This document shows, piece after piece, positions 51,689 through 60,259 of a DNA stretch of 64,000 nucleotides. This DNA is from Sphingomonas morindae. GTDB lineage: Bacteria > Pseudomonadota > Alphaproteobacteria > Sphingomonadales > Sphingomonadaceae. Below the pieces are notes generated by a model, which saw nothing but the letters and a program-made list of their open reading frames with translations, made no database searches and was not told the origin of the DNA. The stretch spans positions 1-64,000 of the forward strand of contig NZ_CP084930.1 in assembly GCF_023822065.1 (NCBI RefSeq), read 5' to 3'. The translations under genes were made by a program, and so were the position numbers. Numbering within the stretch: the stretch's first letter is position 1; each line of letters starts with the position of its first letter.

Positions 51689-53110
51689 CTAGAGCAAGGG
51701 GCCGAGCAGCCGCGCCAGATTTTCCGCCAATATCCGGAGGCGCGGCCGGCGCCGCCAGGCCGCGGGATCGAGCGGATCGCTGCCCGCGATATAGCTCTGC
51801 TGCACCGCCACCAGCGCGCCGATCGAGGCGCGGTCGTGCAGCAAGAGGCTTACCTCCTCGTTGAGCTGGAAGGAGCGGAGATCGACATTGCTCGAGCCGA
51901 CGATGCCCAGCGCATCGTCGATCGCGACGCTCTTGGCGTGGAGCAGGCGATCACGATAGCGGTGGATGCGCACGCCGGCGCTGAGAATTTCGTCATAATA
52001 GGAACATTGGGCGAGGTGGACGAGCCATTGGTCCACCACCGCCGAGACGATGAGATCAATCTCCACCCCGCGCGCCCGGGCGGTGCGGAGCGCGCCGATC
52101 AGATCGTCGTCGGGCACGAGATAGGGGGTGACGATGATCGCGCGGCGCCGCGCGGCATGGATCTGCCAGACGAGCAGCGTCTCGAACCCCTCCAGCGGAT
52201 AGTCCGCCCCGCTCGGCAGAAGCTGCAGCGTCGCCTCGCCCGCGGGCGGCGGGATCGGCGGCTGCGGCTCGAGCAGCGCCTCGGTCTCGCAGAACCAGTC
52301 CGCCTGGAAAACCGCCGCCATCTCCGCCACCACCGGGCCGGTGACGCGCACCGCGATGTCGCGATTGACGATGCCGGGGCGGAAATCCTTGGAGACGATA
52401 TTCTGCGATCCGACATAGCCGATCGTGCCGTCGATCACGAACAGCTTGCGGTGGTTCCGCATGTCGCGGCGGGTGCGGGCGCGGAACAGCGACACCGGCA
52501 GCGCTTCGCGCGCCTCGACGCCGGCGGCGCGAAGCGCGGCGAGCGTGCCACGCCGCCAGGGGTGCGAGCCCACGGGATCGAACAGCACGCGCACCGCCAG
52601 GCCACGCGCCACCGCATCGGCGAGCGCCGCGATTACCCGGCGCCCGGTGGCGTCGTCCGCGAAAATATAGACGAGGATGTGCACGCTGTGCCGCGCCGCC
52701 GCGATGTCGGCGACGAGCCGCGCCACCGCCGCATCATAGTCGTCGATCAGCGTCAGCCCATTGCCCGCGACCGCCGGAAGCGCGCCGAGCCGCAGCGCCA
52801 GCGCCGCCACCTCCGCGTTCGCCGCCGGAGCCGGCGCCGCCGCGAGGCGCGCGGCGAGATCGGCGAAGAAGGGCTGGAGCCGCGCGAAGCGCTCCGCCCG
52901 CCAGCGCGGGAAACGCGGCCGGCCGATCAGCCAGAACAGCAACAGGCCGGGGATCGGCTGGAAGAAGAGCAGCAGCAGCCAGCTGCGCGCCGCCGCCGGG
53001 GTGCGCCGCATGGGCACGATCACCAGCACGATCAGCCGGATCAGCCATTCGGTCGCGGAATAGAGGGTGGAGGGCTCGAGCAGCCGGTCGAGAGCGGGGG
53101 CCCAGCTCAT
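51689..53110 (-). CDS. cls: Cardiolipin synthase
   Basis: 473 residues. Two N-terminal transmembrane helices (about 20-34 and 45-62) anchor it in the inner membrane, followed by two phospholipase-D-type domains. First HKD: NHRKLFVIDG (HxK-x4-D). Second: LHAKSVAIDD. Each is followed by a Gly-Ser sequence (GSQN, GSSN). It makes cardiolipin from phosphatidylglycerol. The gene is in the middle of the two paralogous small proteins, with a 93-base gap to the upstream paralogue B. Confidence 0.93.
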   Translation of the reverse strand: MSWAPALDRLLEPSTLYSATEWLIRLIVLVIVPMRRTPAAARSWLLLLFFQPIPGLLLFWLIGRPRFPRWRAERFARLQPFFADLAARLAAAPAPAANAEVAALALRLGALPAVAGNGLTLIDDYDAAVARLVADIAAARHSVHILVYIFADDATGRRVIAALADAVARGLAVRVLFDPVGSHPWRRGTLAALRAAGVEAREALPVSLFRARTRRDMRNHRKLFVIDGTIGYVGSQNIVSKDFRPGIVNRDIAVRVTGPVVAEMAAVFQADWFCETEALLEPQPPIPPPAGEATLQLLPSGADYPLEGFETLLVWQIHAARRRAIIVTPYLVPDDDLIGALRTARARGVEIDLIVSAVVDQWLVHLAQCSYYDEILSAGVRIHRYRDRLLHAKSVAIDDALGIVGSSNVDLRSFQLNEEVSLLLHDRASIGALVAVQQSYIAGSDPLDPAAWRRRPRLRILAENLARLLGPLL

Positions 53111-53203
53111 GCGGGGCGTGGGCGGGCGGCGAACATGCCGCCCTCCTAGCCGGTCCGCCCGGTACGCACCATCCGCGCGAACCCGGGCCCGGCCAGGCCG
53201 ATG

Positions 53204-53608
53204 TCAGAGCGCGCGGCGGCTCCGGCGCTCGATGCGACCATTGGCGATGCTGGCGAGCAGCAGCTCCAGCTGGTCGCTGCTGAAACCCGCCTCGAGGAAG
53301 GATTTGATCGAGGAGACGGGCACCGCATAGCCATAATGCCAGGCCTGCACCGCGAGGCGACGCAGCGCCTCGAGCCGGCCATCGGCCAGACGCGGATTAT
53401 GCCCACCGCCGAAGAGACGGGCGAAAAGCCGCGAGAGGCGGCTGGGCGGCGACAGGCTCGCCAGACCATCGCGCTCGGCGAGCACGATCACCTGCCACTC
53501 GGTGCGGGCGAAGCGGGCATCGGCGGCGGTGGCCACCGCCGGCGCGCGGCTGGCGCCGAACAGCGGCGTGACAGTGGCCGCGGTGTCGCGAAGATCGAGA
53601 TAGGCCAT
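53204..53608 (-). CDS. Small hypothetical protein B (paralogue of 51146-51541), TetR-controlled
   Basis: 134 residues. The start is the second of two adjacent ATGs (MAYLDLRDTA), seven bases after AAGGGG. The core F..TEWQVIVLAERDGLASLSPP, RLFARLFGG, RLADGRLEALRRLAV, HYG and AGFSSDQLELL matches paralogue A. No signal peptide; helical and basic at the C-terminus. The promoter has two TetR-type palindromes, one covering the -10, so expression is probably repressed by the adjacent TetR protein. It is followed by the cardiolipin synthase gene, which may be co-transcribed. Function unknown. Confidence 0.72.
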   Translation of the reverse strand: MAYLDLRDTAATVTPLFGASRAPAVATAADARFARTEWQVIVLAERDGLASLSPPSRLSRLFARLFGGGHNPRLADGRLEALRRLAVQAWHYGYAVPVSSIKSFLEAGFSSDQLELLLASIANGRIERRSRRAL

Positions 53609-53651
53609 CATATATCCCCTTGCAGCAGGGCTGCCGCGCTGCGGCTTTTCC

Positions 53652-53715
53652 ATACCGAAGAGTATATATTGAGTCACACCCCGACTCGTCAACCGCTTTC
53701 TATACCGATCGGTAT
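53652..53715 (-). promoter_or_regulatory. Promoter of gene B with two TetR-type operators
   Basis: On the minus strand TTGACG (53687-53692) and ATATAT/TATATA (53663-53669) stand 17-18 bases apart. A perfect 14-base palindrome ATACCGATCGGTAT lies at 53702-53715, just upstream of the -35. A degenerate copy ATACCGAAGAGTAT lies at 53652-53665 over the -10. The same ATACCG/CGGTAT arms occur at the tetR start. Confidence 0.75.
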
Positions 53716-53728
53716 TTTTTGCGGTGCG

Positions 53729-54343
53729 TCAACGGCTGGGCCAAATCGCCTTCAGAGTGGCGGAGGCGGCGCACAGCTGCTCGCGCGGCACGTCGGAGCT
53801 TGCCTGCACCATCAGCCCCTGGATGAAGGCGCCGAGCATGCGGGCGAGGCCGATGCTCTCAATGCCTTCCGGAATGTCGCCCTCGGCCTTGGCACGCTCG
53901 AACCGCGCCAGGATCGCGGCGTCGATGGCGGCGCGGCGCGCCACCACTTCCTTGCGCAGCGCCTCGCCCTGCGGCGCGCAGGCGAGCGAGGCGACGACGC
54001 TGAGACAGCCCTTGGGCTCGTCGCCCTCGCCCTGCTTGTCGAGCGCGCCCCGGATCAGCCGATCCGCCACCTCGCGCGCGGTCGGCGCGGCGAGCGCCTG
54101 CTGGATATAGGAGAGCTTCTCGCGCTCGTAGAGATCGAGCGCCTTGCGGAAGAGCGATTCCTTGTTCCCGAAGGCGGCGTAGAGGCTGGGCCGGGTGATG
54201 CCCATCGCCTCGGTCAGCTCCGAAAGCGAGGCGCCCTCATAGCCACGCTGCCAAAAGACACGCAGCGCCGCGCCCAGAGCCTGATCCACGCAAAACTCGC
54301 GAGGCCGCCCGCGCCCGGGATGGGGAAGGAGATCAGTTTCCAT
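53729..54343 (-). CDS. TetR/AcrR family transcriptional repressor
   Basis: About 204 residues. The N-terminal helix-turn-helix (about 15-65) reads ALRVFWQRGYEGASLSELTEAMGITRPSLYAAFGNKESLF, a clear TetR pattern; the ligand domain that follows (PKGCLSVVASLACAP) contains the GCL..N-like loop of the AcrR/TetR_C_16-type group. The start at METDLL is preferred because the -10-like TATATA and an operator sit directly in front of the ATG; an upstream in-frame ATG is seven codons earlier. Binding to ATACCG-N2-CGGTAT is inferred from the copies around the gene. The ligand is unknown. Confidence 0.88.
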   Translation of the reverse strand: METDLLPHPGRGRPREFCVDQALGAALRVFWQRGYEGASLSELTEAMGITRPSLYAAFGNKESLFRKALDLYEREKLSYIQQALAAPTAREVADRLIRGALDKQGEGDEPKGCLSVVASLACAPQGEALRKEVVARRAAIDAAILARFERAKAEGDIPEGIESIGLARMLGAFIQGLMVQASSDVPREQLCAASATLKAIWPSR

Positions 54344-54355
54344 ACCGCACGGTAT
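54342..54355 (-). promoter_or_regulatory. TetR autoregulatory operator over the tetR start
   Basis: ATACCG-CA-CGGTAT (plus-strand reading) has perfect six-base arms. The minus strand shows TGGACC, 17 bases, then TATATA, which runs into the operator. The predicted RNA start is at or next to the ATG at 54343, so the mRNA may be leaderless. Confidence 0.7.
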
Positions 54356-54537
54356 ATAGGGCATCGTACCTTAAAGGTCCATGAGTCATCCGAAGCGCCG
54401 GACCAGGGCAGAGACCGGTCTGGCGCCCGGAATTCCTGCGGTGTGGCCGGGCGATAGACCAAAGTCGACCCGCCGGATTCTCGGCCGTTGCCGCGCGTGG
54501 ACGGCAGCCGCGTTGCGCCTGCGCGGCACCGCCCCGC

Positions 54538-55182
54538 TCAGGCCGGAACCACCGCGATCGCTTCCGGCCGTTCGCGCACGAGCCGATCGTCCATGCGCCG
54601 GTTGCGACGATCGCAGACATGGTCGAGCAGTTGGTCGAGGATCGCCTGCCCCGCCGGCCAGGCGCCGAGGCCCGAGGCGGCGTTGAGATGGCCGCCCGTG
54701 CCGGCATCGCAAAAGCTGGCGAGCCAATTGTTCGCCATTTCGCGCGCCCGGGCTTGGCTGCACCAGGGATCGTCGCGGCTGGCGACGAGGATCGCGGGGA
54801 ACGGGAGAACGCTGCGCGGCGTCGGCGCGAAATCGGCGACGCGCGGATCGATGCGGCCGCGATCGAGATCGGGGGGCGCCACCAGCAGCGCGCCCGCGAC
54901 GGGCCGGCACGCCGCCTCGCCCGCCAGATGCGCCCACCAGGCGACGAGATGGCAGGACAGGCTGTGCGCCACCAGCACCACCGGGCCGCCCGCGCGCGCC
55001 AAGGCGCGCTCCAACCGGCTGATCCAGAGATTGCGCGAGGGCTGCGCCCAATTGCCGAGATCGACCCGCTCCATGCCGGGCCGGCTCGCTTCCCAGAGGC
55101 TTTGCCAATGATCGGGGCCCGATCCATCCAGACCGGGCAGGGTGAGGCATAGCGGCATGCGCGCGAGGCGGTCCTGGAACAT
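54538..55182 (-). CDS. RBBP9/YdeN-type alpha/beta hydrolase
   Basis: 214 residues. The fold motifs are LTLPGLDGSGPDHWQSLWE near the N-terminus (a typical RBBP9/YdeN start), VVLVAHSLSCHLVAWW with the nucleophilic Ser (GHSLG-type elbow), VASRDDPWCS with the catalytic Asp, and GHLNAASGLG with the His. It is a cytosolic serine hydrolase; substrate unknown. The ATG of MFQDRLARM follows GGAGAGAG. It is monocistronic, divergent from the next gene across about 200 bases that carry Fur-like boxes. Confidence 0.88.
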   Translation of the reverse strand: MFQDRLARMPLCLTLPGLDGSGPDHWQSLWEASRPGMERVDLGNWAQPSRNLWISRLERALARAGGPVVLVAHSLSCHLVAWWAHLAGEAACRPVAGALLVAPPDLDRGRIDPRVADFAPTPRSVLPFPAILVASRDDPWCSQARAREMANNWLASFCDAGTGGHLNAASGLGAWPAGQAILDQLLDHVCDRRNRRMDDRLVRERPEAIAVVPA

Positions 55183-55303
55183 GGCTCTCTCCTGTTCGCC
55201 CGTTCCTCCACAAGGTAGGCGCAGTTATTCCCGAGTCCATCGCTCGGCCTCTCGCTTCGGCGCATCCCAGCGTCCGCTGCCCGCACCATGGTCCGTGCAA
55301 TAA

Positions 55304-55367
55304 TGCGAATCACTCGCAGGCTGGTTGACAGCGCCAGAGACTCCGGTTCTATTGCGAGGCGTTCGCA
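55304..55367 (+). promoter_or_regulatory. Promoter bracketed by two TGCGA-N5-TCGCA boxes (Fur-like)
   Basis: The inverted repeat TGCGA-ATCAC-TCGCA (55304-55318) and a second TGCGA-GGCGT-TCGCA (55353-55367) have perfect arms. Between them a promoter is well placed: TTGACA (55325-55330), 17 bases, TCTATT (55348-55353). The first box in context, AATGCGAATCACTCGCA, closely resembles alphaproteobacterial and other Fur boxes. A ribosome-binding site and ATG follow directly at 55369-55382. Confidence 0.7.
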
Positions 55368-55379
55368 GGAGGAGGATGC

Positions 55380-55790
55380 ATGTACGCCTTTGTCGATCGC
55401 CCAGTGGGCACGCTCAAGCCGGGCGCCCGCTTCCTGCTCTGGGCGATGCGGGGCTGGATCGCCTCCGCCGCGCAGGGCGAATGCCCGCCCCGGACGCTCG
55501 CCTGCGGCTTCGCCCAGCGCGGCGCCCTGCCCGCGCTGCCGCCACTCAACCGCCTGCTGGCCACGCTGAACACGCAGGCGCGCGATGCCATCGCCTTCCA
55601 CCCGCTCGCCTGTCCCCGCATCGGCGAGGACGAGGCGATCCTGCTCCAGCTCTGGGAGGATGCACGCGCGGCGCCGGTGCGGGCGCGCGCCACGCTGGCG
55701 CTGATCCTGGAGGAGACGGCGGTGGAGCCCGGCTTCGAGGCGCTGCTGGCCGTCAGCGCGCGCCTGGCGGAAGCCGGGCTCGACGCCTGA
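55380..55790 (+). CDS. Conserved hypothetical protein, probably iron-regulated
   Basis: 136 residues, cytosolic, mostly helical. MYAFVDRPVGTLKPGARFLLWAMRGW at the start, a CPPRTLACGF segment with two Cys, and CPRIGEDEAILLQLW; no recognised domain. A very strong AGGAGGAGG ribosome-binding site and a promoter with two Fur-like boxes sit just upstream. The gene is 55 bases before xdhC, also plus strand. The name and function are unknown; control by iron is inferred from the operators. Confidence 0.75.
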   Translation: MYAFVDRPVGTLKPGARFLLWAMRGWIASAAQGECPPRTLACGFAQRGALPALPPLNRLLATLNTQARDAIAFHPLACPRIGEDEAILLQLWEDARAAPVRARATLALILEETAVEPGFEALLAVSARLAEAGLDA

Positions 55791-55844
55791 TCCCGTTCTT
55801 AGGCCGGGCTTTTCTCGGGCACGTCGACGGTCTAGATCGCCGTC

Positions 55845-56774
55845 ATGGCCGATCTTGACCGTTTGCTCGCCCGCGCCGCCGAATGGCGCGACCAGCCCCT
55901 CGCGCTCGCCACGGTGATCGGTACCTGGGGTTCGGCGCCGCGCCCGCGCGGCAGCCACATGCTCGTCGCCGCCGATGGCCGGTTCGAGGGATCGGTGTCC
56001 GGCGGCTGCGTCGAGGGCGAGGTGCTCGCCCATGCCGCCGAGGTGATCGGCGGCGGCGGCTTCCGCCGGCTGCGCTACGGCGTCGCCGATGCCGCCGCCT
56101 GGGAGGTGGGCCTGCCCTGTGGCGGCGAGATCGAGCTCATCGTCCAGCCCGTCAGCGACCAGGGCTTCGCGCCCGCCTTGTTCGACCGCATCGCCGCCGC
56201 GCGCGACGCGGGCGCGAGCCTGGAGATCGCCACCGATCTCGTCACCGGGAACAGCGGCGAAGCGGCGGATGCGGCGGAGCGCGAGGCCTTCGTCAACAGC
56301 TACCGGCCGCCGCGCCGGATGCTGATCGTCGGCGCGGTGCAGATCGCGCAATCGCTCGCCGCGCTGGCGCGCGAGCTCGACTTCGCGGTGACGGTGATCG
56401 ATCCGCGCGCGCGTTTCCTCACCGCCGATCGCTTTCCCGGCGTCGTGCTGGACGATCGCTGGCCCGACGAGGCGGTGGCGGCGGCGCGTCCCGGCCCGGC
56501 GACGGCGCTCGTCACGCTCAGCCACGACATCAAGATCGACGATCCGGCGCTGATCGCCGCGCTGACCGCGCCGACCGGCTATATCGCCGCGCTCGGCTCG
56601 CGCAAAAGCCATGCGGCGCGGCGCGCGCGTCTGGCCGATCTCGGCTTTGACGAGGCCGCGCTGGCGCGGATCGAAGGGCCGGCGGGGATCGCGATCGGCG
56701 CGATCGGTCCGGCGGAAATCGCGCTCTCGATCGCCGCGGGCGCGGTGCGGGCCTTCTCGACCAAGGCGGGATGA
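55845..56774 (+). CDS. XdhC/CoxI family protein
   Basis: 309 residues. The N-terminal XdhC domain has GTWGSAPRPRGSHMLVAADGRFEGSVSGGCVEGEV; the GGC motif is the conserved sulfur/cofactor-binding site. The C-terminal Rossmann domain has PPRRMLIVGAVQIAQSLAALA and VTLSHDIKIDDPALIAAL. XdhC proteins sulfurate and insert molybdenum cofactor into hydroxylases such as xanthine dehydrogenase or CO dehydrogenase. No such enzyme is encoded in the window. It may act in trans on one elsewhere. It is 14 bases upstream of cysS. Confidence 0.9.
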   Translation: MADLDRLLARAAEWRDQPLALATVIGTWGSAPRPRGSHMLVAADGRFEGSVSGGCVEGEVLAHAAEVIGGGGFRRLRYGVADAAAWEVGLPCGGEIELIVQPVSDQGFAPALFDRIAAARDAGASLEIATDLVTGNSGEAADAAEREAFVNSYRPPRRMLIVGAVQIAQSLAALARELDFAVTVIDPRARFLTADRFPGVVLDDRWPDEAVAAARPGPATALVTLSHDIKIDDPALIAALTAPTGYIAALGSRKSHAARRARLADLGFDEAALARIEGPAGIAIGAIGPAEIALSIAAGAVRAFSTKAG

Positions 56775-56788
56775 GCTAGGCGCCGGGC

Positions 56789-58306
56789 ATGACGCACGGC
56801 GCCCCCCTCACCCTGTTCAACAGCCTCACCCGCGCGAGCGCGCCCTTCGCGCCGATCGATCCCGCCATGGTGCGGCTCTATTCCTGCGGGCCGACCGTCT
56901 ATTCCACCGCCCATCTCGGCAATCTGCGCGCCTATATCTTCACCGATACGCTGCGGCGCACGCTGAACTGGAAGGGCTGGCCCACCACCCATGTCATCAA
57001 CATCACCGATGTCGGCCATCTCACCTCCGACGCCGATGCCGGCGACGACAAGATGGAGCTGGCGGCGCGCCGCAGCGGCGAGACGGCGTGGGACATCGCC
57101 GCGCGCTACACCGCGCTGTTCAAGGCCGATCTCGCCGCGCTCAACATTCTCGAGCCGTCGCTGTGGAGCGTCGCGACCGATCATATCCAGGACATGATCG
57201 GCTTCGCCCGCGCCATCGAGACGCATGGATCGGCCTATCGCCTGCCCGGCGGCCTCTATTTCGATACCGCGACGGTGCCCGATTACGGCCATCTCGCGCG
57301 CGCCACGCAGGACGGGCCGGAGATCGGCCGGATCGAGCAGGTCGAGGGCAAGCGCAACCCGGCCGATTTCGCGATCTGGCGGCGCTCGCCCGCGGGCGAG
57401 CAGCGGCAGATGGAATGGGATTCGCCCTGGGGGCGCGGCGCGCCGGGCTGGCATCTCGAATGCTCGGTGATGAGCCTCAAATATCTCGGGCGGCAGTTCG
57501 ATATCCACACCGGCGGCATCGACCACCGCGAAATCCACCATGTCAACGAGATCGCCCAGAACCAGGCCTTTACCTGCTCCGCCGCGACCGGCGCCAACAT
57601 CTGGATGCACAATAACTTCCTCGTCGACCGGACGGGGAAGATGTCCAAGTCCAAGGGTGGCGTGGCGACGCTGGCGGCGCTGGTGGCGCGCGGCGTGCAT
57701 CCGCTCGCCTATCGGCTGCTCTGCCTCGGCGCGCACTACCGCTCCGAGCTGGAATTCTCGCTCGAGGCGGTCGCGGCGGCGCTGACGCGGCTCAAGCGGC
57801 TGGCGATCGCGCTCACGGCGCTGCGCGCCGAGGCGGGCGATCCCGCCTATCGGGCCGTGGCGGAGCTTCGTGCCAGCCGCGGCGCCGCGTTCGACTGGCA
57901 GCGCGCCACCTTGGAGGCGGATCTGTCCGAGACCGGTCGCGCGCTGGTGGCGCGGTTCGACGCCGCGCTCTCGGCCGATCTGATGACGCCGCAGGCGCTC
58001 CCCATCCTCGACGAGGCGATCGCCAGCCGCCTGCCCGCCACGGAGCGGCTGGCGCTGGTGGCGCTGTTCGATCTCGCGCTGGGCCTGGACCTGCTCGCGC
58101 TCGATCGCCGCCGGCTCTCGCTGCGGCCGGACAGCACGACGCTGACCGACGCGGCGGTGGAGGAATTGCTCGCCACCCGCGCCGAGGCGCGCGCCGCGCG
58201 CGATTTTGCCGCCGCCGATGCCGCCCGCGACGCACTGAAGGCGGCGGGCGTCGAGATCATGGATGGCGATCCGCTTCGCTGGGAATGGCGCGCCGATCTG
58301 GACTGA
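56789..58306 (+). CDS. cysS: Cysteinyl-tRNA synthetase, divergent zinc-loop type
   Basis: 505 residues. Class I motifs: the HIGH-like HLGNLRAYIF at ~42 and KMSKSKGG at ~287. Zinc ligands are in LYSCGPTVY, GWHLECSVMS and IHHVNEIAQ. The loop IHTGGIDHREIHHVNEIAQ differs from the E. coli-type GGGxDLxFPHHENE and resembles a second bacterial/archaeal subgroup, so this gene may not be the ancestral proteobacterial form. The C-terminal helical anticodon domain is ordinary. It charges tRNA-Cys in the cytosol. Confidence 0.92.
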   Translation: MTHGAPLTLFNSLTRASAPFAPIDPAMVRLYSCGPTVYSTAHLGNLRAYIFTDTLRRTLNWKGWPTTHVINITDVGHLTSDADAGDDKMELAARRSGETAWDIAARYTALFKADLAALNILEPSLWSVATDHIQDMIGFARAIETHGSAYRLPGGLYFDTATVPDYGHLARATQDGPEIGRIEQVEGKRNPADFAIWRRSPAGEQRQMEWDSPWGRGAPGWHLECSVMSLKYLGRQFDIHTGGIDHREIHHVNEIAQNQAFTCSAATGANIWMHNNFLVDRTGKMSKSKGGVATLAALVARGVHPLAYRLLCLGAHYRSELEFSLEAVAAALTRLKRLAIALTALRAEAGDPAYRAVAELRASRGAAFDWQRATLEADLSETGRALVARFDAALSADLMTPQALPILDEAIASRLPATERLALVALFDLALGLDLLALDRRRLSLRPDSTTLTDAAVEELLATRAEARAARDFAAADAARDALKAAGVEIMDGDPLRWEWRADLD

Positions 58307-58311
58307 CCGGA

Positions 58312-58354
58312 TCGGCGGCGGCGGCCGGGGCGCAGCCCATGCCGCCGCCGCCGA
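58312..58354. terminator. GC-rich hairpin between convergent cysS and chemoreceptor genes
   Basis: TCGGCGGCGGCGGC (58312-58325) pairs perfectly with GCCGCCGCCGCCGA (58341-58354) around a 15-base loop. There is no T tract, so it may be a transcription barrier of either direction or simply repetitive sequence. Confidence 0.4.
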
Positions 58355-58357
58355 GGA

Positions 58358-60190
58358 TCAGAAGCCGGTCCAGTCCTCGGCCAGCGCCGCGGCCTGCGCC
58401 CCGCCCGCCGCGCGCCGGCGCGGGGCGGCGGCACGCCGCGCGGCGACGGGCACGGGCCGACCGGCCTCGCGCCGGCCGTCCAGCGTGAACCGGGCGACCT
58501 GTTGCGCCAGCGCCTCCGCCTCGTTGGTCAGGCTGCGCGCGGCGGCGGTCGCCTCTTCCACCATCGCGGCATTCTGCTGGGTGACGGCGTCGATCTCGGA
58601 CACGGCCGCGCTGATCTGCTCCACCCCGCTCGATTGGCGCCCGGCGGCGGCGGCCATGTCGGCGACCAGCGTGTTGATCGTGCCGATCCGCGCCACGGCC
58701 TGGGCCAGCGTGTCGCGGGTGCGGCCGACCAGCGCCACGCCCTCGCCGACATGCGTGGTGCTGCTGGAGATGCGCGCCTTCACGTCGCGCGCCGCTTCGG
58801 CCGAACGCTGCGCGAGCGCGCGCACTTCTGACGCGACCACGGCGAAGCCCCTGCCCGATTCCCCCGCCCGCGCCGCCTCGACCCCGGCGTTGAGCGCGAG
58901 CAGGTTGGTCTGGAAGGCGATGCCGTCGATCACCGCGATGATCTGGGCGATCTCGTGCGCGCTGCCCTCGATCGCCTGCATCGCCGTCATGGCGCGCGCG
59001 GCGGCCGCGCTGCTCTCGTCGATCTCGGCATGCATGGCGCCGACCGCCTGATTGGCTTCGCCCGCGATGCCCGCCGTCTCGCGGATCGAGCCGGTGATGC
59101 CGCCCATGGCCGACGCGGTCTCGGCGAGGCTGCCCGCCTGGCGCTCGGTGCGCTGGGCAAGATCGTCCGAGGCCTGGCTGATCTCGCTCGCGCCGCGATG
59201 GATGCTCTCGGCGGAGAGCGTCACCGCGTGCAGAGCCTCGGCGAGACCGGCGACGGCGGCGTTGAAATCGGTACGGAGCTGGTCATAGGCGGCGGGGCAT
59301 TCCGCGCCGATGCGGCCCGTGAGATCGCCCGCCGCCAGCCCCTGCAGGCGCGTCGCCAGCGTTTCCATGGCGATGCGCTGGTCCGCCTCGGCCGCGGCCT
59401 TGTCGATCGCGGCCTGGCGGAAATGGCGCAGCGCCTCGCCGATCGTGCCGATCTCGTCGCGACGGCCGGACGCGGGCAGCGCGATCTCGTAATCGCCGTG
59501 CGCCAGGCGATCCATCGCGTCGCACATGCTGGCGAGCGGCCCGAACAGCCGCCGGCTCGCCGCCAGCGCGGCCAGCGCCGCCGCCACGGTGACGAGCAGC
59601 GCCGCCAGCGCGACCCGCACGCCGACGCCATGGACCTGCGCCAGAAACACGTCGGCCGGAATGCCGACATAGAGGATGCCGATCACATGGCCACCGGCGT
59701 CGCGGATCGGATCATAGGCGGTGAAATAGGAGCGGCCGGCGATATCCGCGCGCCCGCGATAGGGCCGGCCCTCCACCAGCACCGCCTGGCGCACGGCGTC
59801 GCTCGTCAGCCGCGTGCCGAGCATCCGCTTGCCATCCGGACCGATCACATTGGTGGCGATGCGCAGATCCCCGGCGAAGATGGTGGCGCTGCCATTGACC
59901 AGCGCCTTCACCCGGTCGACGGGTTCGTTGAAGCCCTTGAGCGGCCGCGAATCCACATAGAGCTGGTCGGCCTGGGCGCTGAAGCGGGTGCCGTAGCGGT
60001 GCAGCACATCCCAGGCGACGCGCATATTCGCCTCCTGCCGCTCCACCGCGGCCTCCTCCGCCGAGGCATAGAGAAGCCGGGTCGTGACGAGCCAGCTCGT
60101 CGCCGACAGCAGGGTGAGCGCCCCGACCACCAGCACCGTGATCTTGGTCGACAACCGCCAATCGCGGATCTTGTTCGCTATGCCTGCCAC
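58358..60190 (-). CDS. Methyl-accepting chemotaxis protein with C-terminal tether
   Basis: 610 residues, GTG start. TM1 (about 18-38), a periplasmic sCache_3-like domain (about 45-185, with [27 protein letters not shown]), TM2 (about 190-210), HAMP (to ~265), and the signalling domain with [28 protein letters not shown], the conserved hairpin tip. The C-terminus ends EDWTGF after an Ala/Arg linker; such xWxxF pentapeptides bind CheR/CheB in other receptors. It should sense a small ligand in the periplasm and drive CheA. No che genes are in the window. Confidence 0.9.
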   Translation of the reverse strand: MAGIANKIRDWRLSTKITVLVVGALTLLSATSWLVTTRLLYASAEEAAVERQEANMRVAWDVLHRYGTRFSAQADQLYVDSRPLKGFNEPVDRVKALVNGSATIFAGDLRIATNVIGPDGKRMLGTRLTSDAVRQAVLVEGRPYRGRADIAGRSYFTAYDPIRDAGGHVIGILYVGIPADVFLAQVHGVGVRVALAALLVTVAAALAALAASRRLFGPLASMCDAMDRLAHGDYEIALPASGRRDEIGTIGEALRHFRQAAIDKAAAEADQRIAMETLATRLQGLAAGDLTGRIGAECPAAYDQLRTDFNAAVAGLAEALHAVTLSAESIHRGASEISQASDDLAQRTERQAGSLAETASAMGGITGSIRETAGIAGEANQAVGAMHAEIDESSAAAARAMTAMQAIEGSAHEIAQIIAVIDGIAFQTNLLALNAGVEAARAGESGRGFAVVASEVRALAQRSAEAARDVKARISSSTTHVGEGVALVGRTRDTLAQAVARIGTINTLVADMAAAAGRQSSGVEQISAAVSEIDAVTQQNAAMVEEATAAARSLTNEAEALAQQVARFTLDGRREAGRPVPVAARRAAAPRRRAAGGAQAAALAEDWTGF

Positions 60191-60259
60191 AACCCGTCAC
60201 CCTTACCCGCTTCCCACTCGAGGGTGGTTCTACGGATGGGGAGGTAAAATCGACGTAAA

